Shown here: piece after piece, positions 46,212 through 56,323 of the stretch | Numbering within the stretch: the stretch's first letter is position 1 | Layout of the letters: each line of letters begins with the position of its first letter | Source: Apis mellifera | Taxonomy: Eukaryota; Arthropoda; Insecta; Hymenoptera; Apidae | Direction of reading: 5' to 3' | Length of the DNA stretch: 64,000 nt | Assembly: GCF_003254395.2 (NCBI RefSeq) | Contig: NC_037639.1 | Span: 13,869,037-13,933,036 of the forward strand | Position numbers and translations under genes: made by a program | Notes under the pieces: generated by a model | The model's input: the letters and a program-made list of their open reading frames with translations, nothing else | Told to the model about the DNA's origin: nothing | Database searches by the model: none

Positions 46212-47515
46212 CATGGATATATCTGGTCCCAATGGAAAAGGGTCGAGTAGAGCAGAGGCCGATAGAGAGGAGGAGGCTGAGCGGAGGAGGTTGATGGACA
46301 GTGTTTACCGAGGGTGTGGCGGCTCGACAATTAGGGTGCGCCCTGGCAAACACTCGTTCGCTGTCAGTGTCGGCCCTTGGCACAGTATGTCATCTTCTTG
46401 AAGCCGAGAGGGGTAATCCGCGAATACACTCCTCCTCATCCGCTCCGCTCGCTACCCTCATTATTTTCCACCTTCCTTCGCCTCTTTTTATCAACAGGGT
46501 TTTCTTCCGTTCACCTTCTCTCTTCGCCCGTCCGTTCCTTCCTCGTCGCCTCTTTCGATTCGTGCGTCGCCCCTGCGCGATTCGAACATGATCCCGCGAT
46601 GATGGATCATCAGCAGCGGAGGATTCAACAAGATGATGAGATAGACGCGGGAAGATTGGTTTCGATCGCGTAAAAACCGCGGGATTTTCGATAAGCTCGG
46701 CCGGGTGGAGATTCGGAGACGGTGACGTTTACGAGGTAATAAAAATGGAAGGACGGAGAGGAGAGGAGAGAGAAGAAGGCGTGAATGGAAAAGACGAATG
46801 GTTTAAAGACGCCAACTATCCGAGGAAACTGAAACTATCCAACGTAGGAGGAGATTATTCACAGGGGAACGTCCGATTTCACGAGTTACGAAACCTGTAC
46901 TCCCTGGATCCGTCTTGGATGGCGCGCGCTTATCATACTGCCCTACGAGATCAACTCGATCGAGCTTTTTACGAGGCAATAAAAATAAAAGCTTGCCTCG
47001 TCCACTCGTAAAAGCCCGCGTATAAGCATACGACGTTATCTCCACCACCGGCTACCAACTTGGCTCCGCGAAACAATTTTTTTCCCGATCGAGACGAAAG
47101 ATATAAGCCAACAAACTTATTTTAAGGAAAGGTTATTTTAATTGGAAATTGGAATCAAGGGAGAATGATTCCTGTAGATCGATCATAGAAGATGGTATAT
47201 TTTTTCAATAAAGATGTTGTAAATAATGCTCACCTTCACCTTTTCGTCGATCTTTCTGGCAGGCTGGGACGGCGGCGGGGGCGCCTCGGGGTCGAAGCTG
47301 ACGCGTTGCCCGATACCCCGCAGGAATGCCCTCCCGCCCGAGTTCCAGCCCCTGCTCGTGTTGGTATCCATCCTCAAAGCGAGATGCGCGCAATCCTCGT
47401 CGGGAGCACCGATTTCTTCGCCGAGACCGCTTTCACCAGGGGATCTCGCGCCCCCGGCCCCATGCTCCTCATCTTTGTGCGCGCTTTCTGAAACAGACAT
47501 GCGTTCCCTCTTCAT
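29825..47515 (-). CDS. Trpgamma: TRPgamma-type TRPC cation channel, at least 17 exons
   Basis: Exons on the minus strand: 47515-47234, 43647-43517, 42544-42310, 41324-41176, 39907-39712, 36604-36434, 36140-35906, 34881-34761, 34397-34119, 33837-33704, 33623-33494, 33360-33165, 33073-32879, 32801-32576, 32061-31687, 31581-31108 and 29988-29825; about 1230 aa, all phases consistent. It is a plasma-membrane cation channel of the TRPC family, and by strong similarity to the fly protein it is TRPgamma rather than TRP or TRPL. Ankyrin repeats cover about 110-290 (DPLGRSALLMAIDNENLEM, FTPDITPLILAAHRDNYEI), then the TRP_2 region, then six membrane segments (about 400-745) with the pore in exon 12 (TTQTLFWAVFGLVDL). 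The TRP box EWKFAR is near 759. The tail has a coiled-coil-like stretch (exon 14), a Ser-rich part and a His-rich run (about 1060-1076). Residues 1-100 are an extension before Met101, the likely start in the fly. The first exon could instead be preceded by another exon. The gene hosts two transposon remnants. Confidence 0.93.
30057..30986 (-). mobile_element. Decayed mariner element with intact inverted termini
   Basis: A 930-bp element flanked by TA target duplications (30055-30056 and 30987-30988). The termini match as inverted repeats of about 30 bp: TTGAGTTGGCAACTAAGTA on the left; the right end reads TTGGGTTGGCAACTAAGTA in reverse complement, and both continue ATTGCGGATTT. It lies in the last TRPgamma intron, in the same orientation as the gene. 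It is shorter than autonomous mariners (about 1.3 kb), so it depends on transposase from elsewhere. Confidence 0.93.
30132..30966 (-). pseudogene. Mariner transposase, N-terminally deleted and frameshifted
   Basis: The reading frame starts without an ATG directly inside the terminal repeat and joins at VEVDDDLIKAII, so the first ~90 residues (first helix-turn-helix) are missing. The second DNA-binding part (STTREIAEKLHVSHTCIE), the WVPHEL linker and the catalytic TGDEKW and HYDNARP motifs are present. A small deletion near 30369, after KLLELG, shifts the frame. The remainder, with YSPDLAPSDYF (third catalytic Asp) to the stop at 30132, lies in another frame. It is a dead copy of a mariner D,D34D transposase. 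Confidence 0.9.
34882..35905 (-). other. TRPgamma intron between exons 7 and 8
   Basis: About 1 kb with a poly-A run at 35700-35721 and a (GAA)n run at 35866-35891 that ends just before the exon 7 donor. No coding or mobile sequence was recognised. Confidence 0.6.
35866..35891. repeat. (GAA)n microsatellite
   Basis: GAA repeat directly next to the exon 7 splice donor (about 10-40 bp away). On the transcribed strand it reads TTC. Confidence 0.88.
36605..39711 (-). other. TRPgamma intron between exons 5 and 6
   Basis: 3.1-kb intron with a C-rich tract at 36728-36750, GA arrays at 37299-37334 and 38038-38060, and AT-rich filler. Open frames of 60-170 codons are Arg/Ser-rich, overlap on both strands and show no family resemblance. 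Confidence 0.6.
37299..37334. repeat. (GA)n microsatellite
   Basis: Uninterrupted GA dinucleotide run of about 36 bp in a TRPgamma intron. A second, shorter GA run lies at 38038-38060. Confidence 0.92.
40008..40845 (-). mobile_element. Second Tc1/mariner-type element, internally deleted
   Basis: An 838-bp element flanked by TA (40006-40007 and 40846-40847). The termini are inverted repeats: AAGGGTGTCCCAAAATTAA at the left, AACGGTGTCCCAAAATTAA at the right in reverse complement. Both then continue into AGATTTGAATT, the left having an extra CGC-type insertion. It sits in the TRPgamma intron between exons 4 and 5, in the same orientation as the gene. It belongs to a different family from the element at 30057. 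Confidence 0.9.
40023..40665 (-). pseudogene. Tc1/mariner-superfamily transposase remnant
   Basis: The C-terminal frame, ending at 40023, has WFQDDATCHT (second catalytic Asp) and DLTLLDFFLWGYLKS (third acidic position), typical of DDE transposases of the Tc1/mariner superfamily. Upstream, AHFHLDGFVNRQNCRVWGE and HPQRVTVWCGFWEGRPYFF are readable but in other frames, with breaks near 40605 and at the T/A run near 40517-40527. The N-terminal DNA-binding domain and the first catalytic Asp are not found. It is a dead copy. Confidence 0.85.
41325..42309 (-). other. TRPgamma intron between exons 3 and 4
   Basis: About 1 kb with a (GTC)n-like stretch at 41912-41957 and interrupted GA runs at 42141-42190. 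No recognised coding sequence. Confidence 0.6.
42545..43516 (-). other. TRPgamma intron between exons 2 and 3
   Basis: About 1 kb with a GA run at 42731-42750 and an AT run near 43073-43089. No recognised gene or element. Confidence 0.6.
43648..47233 (-). other. TRPgamma intron between exons 1 and 2
   Basis: 3.6 kb separating the N-terminal extension exon from the exon carrying Met101. It holds AT and CA microsatellites (43800-43830, 46155-46215) and no coding sequence that I recognise. If a second promoter serves transcripts that start at Met101, it would lie here. Confidence 0.5.
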
Positions 47516-48042
47516 CCAATCTTTCCCCTATAACGACTTTCCAATATTTTCCCCTCAACGCTCCCTCGTACTTTTATCTCCCAAGGAATAAATAAATTCG
47601 GCGATAAGCTTCGACAAAATCGTTCGTGTTCGGGAAAGGGATTATTAGACGATTCAAATTGACAAACGATACACGATATTTTTAAGCCAGTTTAAGCCTG
47701 GCTCGCTGTTGCGACATCGATGGTAATATAAATAAAGGAGTAAGAATGGCGGGGATCCAGCAGTCACAACTGCGAAGCAGAACTTGGGATACACCCTGTT
47801 GGCAATCCAAACGGATGATGGATCGTGGAAATACACTCACCCTTATTGGTTTCGCGCAAACACGTACCGCGTCCAGGTTTGCGACGTAATTTTCGGGGAC
47901 CCTCGAACAAGACATCGATTTGCGACGCAATACCTCGAAGTTATCGTATCTTATCGTGAAGAAGAAAAATAACGATGAAATTTCCCTTATTTCGCGAAGG
48001 AAGATAATTATTTCCCTCCGATTCGAATAAGAAAGATGAAAG

Positions 48043-48393
48043 TATTGCTCGAAACCAATTGTAACAGAGAAAATCGATTGTTCTTCCTACGTTTAATAAA
48101 TATTGTTCGTTCCAGTATAGTAACGATTTTTATTCAATATCGTGACGACTTGATTAATCGATCTGTATAATTTCTCTAAATGTGCTCCTTCGAAAAAGAA
48201 GAAATTTTCAGCCTTTTTGGACACCATATTGCTCGAAACCAATTGTAACAGGGAAAACAATCGATTGTTCTTCCTATGTTTAATAAATAATATTGTTCGT
48301 TCCAATAGTTCGTTCGATTTGATTAATCGATTTATATAATTCCTCCAAACACGTGCTCCTTCGAAAAAGAGGAAATTTCCAGCCTCTTTGGAC
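48043..48393. repeat. Tandem duplication, two copies of about 175 bp
   Basis: Copy 1 spans 48043-48222 and copy 2 spans 48227-48393. Both start TATTGCTCGAAACCAATTGT and end near CAGCCTnTTTGGAC, with small indels between. They are diverged enough to be fairly old. Confidence 0.88.
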
Positions 48394-50256
48394 AGAGACC
48401 GAGACCTTTCTTCCTAAATTTATTTTTAAAATATTATTCAACCCCACTTCCGGATGGAGAGGATGATTTTACTTCAGAAAGAAAACAACCCTCTTCCTTT
48501 TGATCTTCCATTTCTCTAAATTTCTCTAAATATTAATGGTGGCCCTCTTATATATATGTACTATGCGCACCAGTCTCGTTGCGGCATCTCGAAAAATAAA
48601 AAATTCAAATGCATTCGTATATCGGACGATAATTAGATTAGGACGAATTATTCATTGGCCGATACTCGTTTGCATTTATTATTGAATTTCAATCGCGATG
48701 CACACACAATTGACAGAACGTATACAATGCAATTGTACGTGTTACATTTTGTAATAATTTTATCGAGAAGAAAAAAAGAGAAAGAGAGAAAAAAGAAAAG
48801 GAGAAGCGAACGAAACGGAATGATGGAACGGAAAAAATGGAGGGTGGCCGAGAACGATCGAAATAATTCTTTCCGCGGCTATTAATCTCAAGGGTAAATA
48901 TGTATCACGAGAAGCAGCCAGGTTTCATCGTTAGTTTATCGAGCGTCGCGCCATTGTGGCGGAGTTGCGCAACGAGATCGTTAGAAAACCGATGATTTAC
49001 ATAAGGCACGAGATGTGTGCGTGTGCACCGTTATTTCACGCGAATGGATCTCGAGACGATGGCGAAATATATTGCGAAACAAATCGAAATTGAGCCACGT
49101 TGACGACGTTCGCCCTTCGTTACTCGTGTTCCACTCGACAAATTTCGTCAAACAGTTCCTCCTCCTCCTCCTCCTCCTTCTCCCTCGCCAACAATTATAC
49201 CAGTCAGAGACGAATGTAAATCTCTCGCTGTCGCACCGTTAATAAAGGTTATTTTCAAATTTTACTTCTCCTTGTTGTGATGATGAAAAAAAAAAAGAAA
49301 AAAAAAAGAAAAATACGATTCTCTAGCGGATGTAGGAAAAAAAAAGAATTGCACGTACGTTTCCAATTACGTGAGGATCGTTCGCGTTTCTCTTATTCCG
49401 AGAGACAAAAATCTTCGTTATAAACTTTATAAACTGAAATTTTATTTGTTCGTAAATTGAACGAGAATTGGTCCCAATTACTGTCAAACACATTAGTCGA
49501 GAAATGTATCCTCGGTTCTCACCGTTATCTCGCTTCGTTTGCGTTTTTCAAGATCGTTTCGAGATCATCCTCGTTCAGTTTTTATTATCTCTCACGGATT
49601 GGGATGGAAAACAAAAAGAGAAAAAAAAAGAGAAGAGAAGAAAAAGAAGAAGGAGAACTTTCTCGAAAACACGACTTAATGAAAAAAATACGAACAGGAA
49701 ATTCGGAGTTTGTATTTCTATCGAAATTAAAGGATCGTGACGGGAAACAGCTGGAAGAAAATCGCGGAAATTTCATGGCAGCGGCGAGATTGGAAGATAT
49801 CCGTTTTCCAGTGAAAGGAGAGAGAAAGAGAGAGAGAGAGATTACGCTACACTTTCCAAACCTTTAACAGTTCGACACGTTTGTGTATTTTTCTCGGAGA
49901 AAAGACAGGCTTCTTAAATAGCTCGGAGAAGTTTCAGATAGTTTCTTAATACTCGGAACAAAGGGAGTCTCGAGCAACAGTTCTCTTGCACCGTTTGCTT
50001 CGAGCTTCGAAACTTTTTAAACACATTCGAAACCGTTCAACTCCTTTCCAGATGAACTCTTTCGGAACAACGTAGGTCGGATATGTGCAGATCGTACGGA
50101 TGGAGATCTCGAACGAGATCTCTCGATCTCTACGATTACTCGAACATAAATTCAAGTTAATAAGATAGTTTCCTATAGTTGTAACTATTTTACAATTACT
50201 TACAATTACTTTCGATTCGAAGATAAAAGGAAAAAAGGAAACAGAGAAAAGAAGAA

Positions 50257-51230
50257 CAAGGAAACGCACGATTCAAAAGATAATTATCTGCATAGAAATA
50301 GGATTCACGATTACTCAAAGATAATCTCCGTTGTAGCGACTACTTTCTTAAACTGTTCTTTCGATTTAGAAAGCAAGAAGAAAGAAAAATTAAATTTAAA
50401 AGCTGGAGACATGATTCAAAGGATAATTATCTACATAAAAATATTCGATCGAGTACTTTTAAATTACGTTTCTTTCGATTTGAAAAGAAAAAAGAGAAAA
50501 GAAGAACGGAAAGAATAGCAAGGAAACACACGATTCAAAAGATAATTATCTACATAGAAATAAGGGGATTCACGATTACTCAAAGATAATTTCCGTTATA
50601 AATTATAAACTACTTTCTTAAATTGTTCTTTCGATTTAGAAAGAAAAAAAAAAGAAAAATTAAATTTAAAAGCTGGATAACAAGTTGGAAACATGATTCT
50701 TTCGATTTGAGAGTAAAAGAAAAAAAGAAAAAAGAGGAACGGAAAGAAGCAAGGAAACACTCGATTCAAAAGATAATTATCTGCATAGAAATAGGATTCA
50801 CGATTACTCAAAGATAATTTCCGTTATAAACTATAAACTACTTTCTTAAATTGCTCTTTCGATTTAGAAAGCAAGAAAAAATTAAATTTAAAAGCTGGAG
50901 ACATGATTCAAAGGATAATTATCTACATAGAAATATTCGATCGACTATTTTTAAACTACGTTTCTTTCGATTTGAAAAGAAAAAAGGGAAAAGAAAGAAT
51001 AACAAGGAAACACACGATTCAAAAGATAATTATCCGCACAGAAATATGAGGATTCACGATTATCACTCAAATCATCATTTCTCGCCGTGCCGACTACTTT
51101 TAAACCGTTCTTTCGATTTGCAAAGAAAAGGGGGAAAGAAAGGGACGAAGAAAAAACGGAAGGGAAAGAAAGGAGGATTTAAAAGCTGGGACAAGGAGGC
51201 ACACGATTCAGAGAGTGGTTATCTGCGCGC
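50257..51230. repeat. Tandem repeat of about 250 bp, four copies
   Basis: Units start with CAAGGAAACnCnCGATTC at 50257, 50519, 50750 and 51003 (spacings 262, 231, 253; last copy about 228 and partial). Within each unit, CGATTCAAAAGATAATTATC and a related ATGATTCAAAGGATAATTATC occur, as do two TTCTTTCGATTT phrases, showing an older internal duplication. Copy 2 has lost part of the second half. A partial upstream copy precedes 50257. Confidence 0.9.
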
Positions 51231-54200
51231 TGTTCCCTCCACGTTGGAACTTCGATCCCGCACGGGTCGTTGAGCTCACCATGAATCGCGTGTTACCACC
51301 GGGACCTAGATCGATAAACACCGTGCATGCGTGTGCGCGCGCGTGTGTGTGCAAACGTGCACACAGGATAGACGTAATGGATAGACGTGGTGTTTCGTGA
51401 ACACCATCCGCGAGATCGTGTGCGTCGGATCGGAAATAAGTGGCGGTGTGCCGTGCATCGATACCTCTTCTCGCGCGACGGCGATAAGAATAAGAAGAAT
51501 TTTTCGGCGATATTGCTGTTATTTTTTTGAAAACGATGATCGATAACCGCTCCGCTATTTTTCATCGCCCTTTCCCCCTTCGCGTTGCCTCATTACCCTC
51601 CACGGTTCGTTCGAGAAGAATTTCGCGACGGCAAATTCCCCCGCAACCGCATGTGAAATGAGCCAAGAAGACGCGATATTACGTACGAGCTCGTTTTTCA
51701 TCGAGCCCACAGCGAAAAATACACCTCTGCTCCCAAGTCCGTAATTCTTCTTTCGCGAGCTCGAGGGAAAGTTAGTTTCTTCTTCTTTTTTTTTTCAATC
51801 AGGATCGAATCAGGAGAAATAAATGAATAGAGGGTAATCTCTAAAGGAATTCGATTGAAACAAGGGAGAGGAGATAAAAACATTATTCAAGGTTTCATCT
51901 TCGCAAAAATTCATCACATTTCCAAGAATTGAGAAATACCTTAAACGAACGTTACGTGATATTTAAATCTGCGATTCAGATTATATAGGTCAAAGTGATT
52001 CGTCATTCGATCGATGAAAATTTTTAATCGTGTTTGCTGAAATATATATCCCTAAAGACAACGGGTTGGACGTTGACCCGTTGAAAAAGTGACTGGTTAA
52101 AAATATCGAATAAAGTTATTTATTAAAAATGCTCGAATAACATTTATTCGTAGCTATAATATCCGATTTCTATGTATATATCTCAGACTTATTAATTATT
52201 TGCAATTATTATTGATACGCTTTGAGTAATAAATTATCGATAATAACTTCAACCGTTAAATTTTGCCCATCGTATGAAGGGAACGATATATCGCAATGGG
52301 AACGAGCATCGAGATGCGCGACTAAATATGGAACTTCGCCGTCCAAGTTTCGAAACCTGCCGCTTAATCGACGAATCAGAAGTAGGACGGAACTGCAGAT
52401 TGGCCTATGCGGTGGCCGAGCCTATGTGTTTTGCACCTGTTGCACATCCCTATACGAGAAATCGTTCCACGGAAATACTCGCCCGTACGTGTTCACCCAA
52501 CGTTGCCATCCCCTTCAAACGTTGAAAAGTCTCGCTTCGACTCGTGCACGTTCGTTCCGTTTATCGGGAAAAAAACTCTCCTCTTCTTCTAATCTTTCAC
52601 CGTCGTTTTAACGAACCTCGTTAGAGGAGCGCCTCTCGAAGAAGAAACTCGATGAAACAGAGTTGCTCGGAATTAATTGCTACGAAAAAGGAAAACACGA
52701 CTACGTAGCAAAATTTCCTCGCCGTGCGGAAATTCTAATTTTTGTTTGCCCTTCTTAAACGGCCAGTTTAAACGAACGAACCTTGGAACTGGACGAATAT
52801 TATGCAATAATTTCCCGGTAGATGGTGTTCAGCACGCGAGTTCACAACGATGTGGAGGGGGAAGGGCCGAACATACTCGTTCTGGTGCGGTTGAATTCGC
52901 TGGTAATTAACCGATCGTGCACGCGTGCGTGCACAGTTGCTCAGGGAAAAACGAGGGGGCGCGAATACAACACGCGAGCCAACGGCACGAAAACGGTAAT
53001 CGGACCGATTATAAGGGACGTGCTTTCGCGAGTCGTGCTTTGCTAATAGCTGCCAATTTCGACGTTGCTTCGCTTAATAATTCGTCGAGTTACAAAACCC
53101 AGCTCGAACGAGCTCGAAACCTTTTTCCCCACCCGGACGAGTCTGTTTACTGAATTGAATTCGCGAATGAAGGTATGTCGAGAGATATTTTTTTCTCTCA
53201 GTTTCATCCGAATTTAAATATATTGATATTCGAATATCAATCGGGAAAATTTTGGAAAGTTTTAGAGAGACACATAACCTCTGAGATTAAACTCGATAAA
53301 CATACACTATAGATACGAAGGATTTGCCCGAATTGTTGACGCGCGCCGCTATCTACAACGCGGCAGCTTGTGGTATTAACCTGTCCGCGAAACGAACAGA
53401 ATGAACCGCGGAATATTTGTTCGTTTCGTACGATCCTGATGTTGCTCGTACAGTCCGTTGGATTTCCGTCGCAGTGGGTAGTAAATTTTTAACAGATTAA
53501 GACGTCGTACGAGGAAAATCCTTGTAAAAAAAAGAAAAAAGAAGAAAAACACGGGGCTTTTTATCGTTAAACGCAGAAACGGAGAAACAAAGGAGCGGGG
53601 AGTTCATAAATCCATCCGCGCGACGACACGGAAAGAGGAAGGGAGAGAGGACAACAACAATCGGAGGAATTTCTTTTCTCCGACCTTTCGCAAGGTCCCT
53701 GCTCCTTAACCACTCGTAAACGTCTGGCGCAGCCGGCAGTTTACCCATCAAGGAACCGACAACGGAATAACAGTTTCGCCTAGGAAAGGCGGAGCGGTGT
53801 AGTTAACATCCGCGGTTCCGTTTTACGACCACCTTGAAGCGAAAATCCTGAAGCTCGAACGTTCCGTCGTAAACGAAAAGTTATTCGCGTAAATCAACGG
53901 CTGTCGGTGGCTGGGGCGGGGCGCGAAGTCAAAGTCATCGTCTAAGCTGTGTTAGTCATCGTAACGAGGCTGTCGGTTCAAAGAACGTGTTCGAGGATAA
54001 ACGAAAAACAGGGTTAGATTTATCCAACAGACGGCCAGGTTTTGTCGAAAGACTTATTCCAGACGACGGCCAACGATGCTTCCACGAAACGCCCGACTAT
54101 CTTTTCCTTCGAAGGAAGACGAGGAGGTAAGAAGAAGCAGCGACGTGGTTATATTACCTCGTTGAACGAAATTACTCTGGTCTGGCGGCGTGAACCGAGA

Positions 54201-56299
54201 AGTCGAGCAGTCGCGATGTTTATTACAACTTTTTTTTCGAAAAGGTCGGTCAAACCGTTCAACAAATTTATCAAATTTTCTTGATAAATTTTCTTAGATT
54301 TTTACTTAGCCTTCCAGAGTTTTTTCTCCATCTCCGAGAAATTAAAGTTTCGAGTTCAAGCGACGTCCACGAATTTTTTTTAATTAACGGTTTTATGGTC
54401 GTTCAACAATGTTCTATTCCGTTATATACGCGCGTGTAATTAACGTAATTAATGTGTATATATTCGATAAAAATATATATATATATGGAAATTTCCAGCG
54501 ATTAATCTCGATCTTGGACAATAATTGGAAAAAAAAAAAAAAAAAAAAGAAAGGAAAAAAATTACCAAGCGCATAATATGTAAGGCGCACAAACACGAAC
54601 GATATAACTGGCAGGCACGGAAAGAGCTTTATCATCGGCGTGATAAAGAAGAACATTTAATTCCCTTGAAATCTGCATGGAAATGAAATTCCCGAAAGAC
54701 GGAAGTCCGCACACTCGTTCAAATATCCGGGATTTTTTAGGACGTTCTTTCCGCGGAGAGATAAAAAATGGTCGCTTTTTTTTTTTTTTTTTTTCTTATG
54801 GAAGAAATTAACGCGCATTATCCCTCGGCCCCTGACGACGCGTTCGCGTGTAAACACGCGTGCGAACGTGCGTCGGCTTAATTTGAATACGAATTGCCGG
54901 CGAAGGATTACGATTTGCGAATGTCAACTAGTACAAAACGGATGATGCGTGACGTATACAATCGAATCGAGAAAATTCTTCGTACTTATTTTACTAAGAA
55001 AATTTACCTTAAATCAAAAATTTAGATTTTGTTTGCGCACGCACAATGAATATTATAATATACACGGACGAGATTGTTTGAGAGAAGTGAAGTCTTATCA
55101 AACATTTTTTATTTAAAGAAAAGTTAAAAAATTTTTGACACTTGATTTTATCTCTTTCTAAATATTTTTCTAAGTAGAAAAGTTACCTCGTGTATAATCT
55201 ATTGGACGCATAATATACATAAACTTTTTTCAGAAATAAATACGTAGACCCTTTTTTCATGCGTATTTCGATCCATCTCGAAATTATATCCGTGAATTTT
55301 CTATAAAAAAAAAAATCTACGGATTCGTAACTTGACGACTCGTTCCCAATTCTTTCGTGTCTTTTCCTTTTTCGAGCTTAAAGAGTGGAAAAAATTGGGA
55401 CGTTGGAGGGTCGCTCTTGAACAACTTTCGTTGAGTCTTTACGACGATTTTTTTAAACTTTTTTTTTCTTCTTTATCTTTCCCTATAAAAATTTTTTGGC
55501 AATTATGCGAAATAAGCCTTCGATCTCGACGATTCTTTTTTTTTTTTAATATTCAAATTATTAACAAGAACCGTTTCCTTCGAAACAATTCAAGTTAAAT
55601 TATAGTTAACGTAAATCGATCGAGGCAAAGAAAGATTTATTTACTTTCTAATTTTATATCGGGTTTGTATTCGGTTTGGTTAATAAATTTGATCGACAAA
55701 CAACGCCCATCAACGAAATCAATTCGCAACGCTATTCAATGTATCGAAATTAACTCTATTGAAATTAAACGAGACGATTTATTTATCTTCGCGATTTTTT
55801 AAAAAAGTTGGGAAAATATCGGAAATACCGAACAATATTAATCGCGGACTTGCACGCGACAAATACACGATTTGACGAGACGCAGGAACGTGTTACGTTT
55901 CATCCTCTCTTCGTTCTCTCGTTGTCGCTAAATTCGCGCTCGTCAGTAGTCAATAAATGTCCGTTCAGGATTGAAATTCTGCCAGCTTCGAACCTTTGCC
56001 GATGTACCTTCCTTTTTTTTTCTTTTCCCTTTTCCTCTTCTGCCCTCGTTTCTCCGCAATCATCCCCTCGCCCTCCCTCGAATTCCTCGCTCCCCCTTCT
56101 ACTTTTCGAATCGTAGCCACGATACCTTTATTCGTGTAACGAGTTTCCGTTTTATTTTCGCATGCATATTTAAAGGGAATCGGCTCTCCGGGCGTTATTA
56201 CGTATGAAACTCGTGTAAACCGGCCGTGTATAATAAAGGAACGGTGAGAAGCAAAAATGCGAAGCAGTTTCCGGCGACGAGGCGGCCCCATTTGCCTCG

Positions 56300-56323
56300 C
56301 AAATGAGGAGGAGGAGGAGGAGG
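56300..56323. repeat. (GGA)n microsatellite
   Basis: Short run of GAG/AGG triplets in the gene-poor region. Confidence 0.8.

Noticed and set aside
46745..47011. 88-codon plus-strand open frame starting MEGRRGEER
   Set aside because: It is inside the first TRPgamma intron, on the opposite strand, with no motif and no splice partners.
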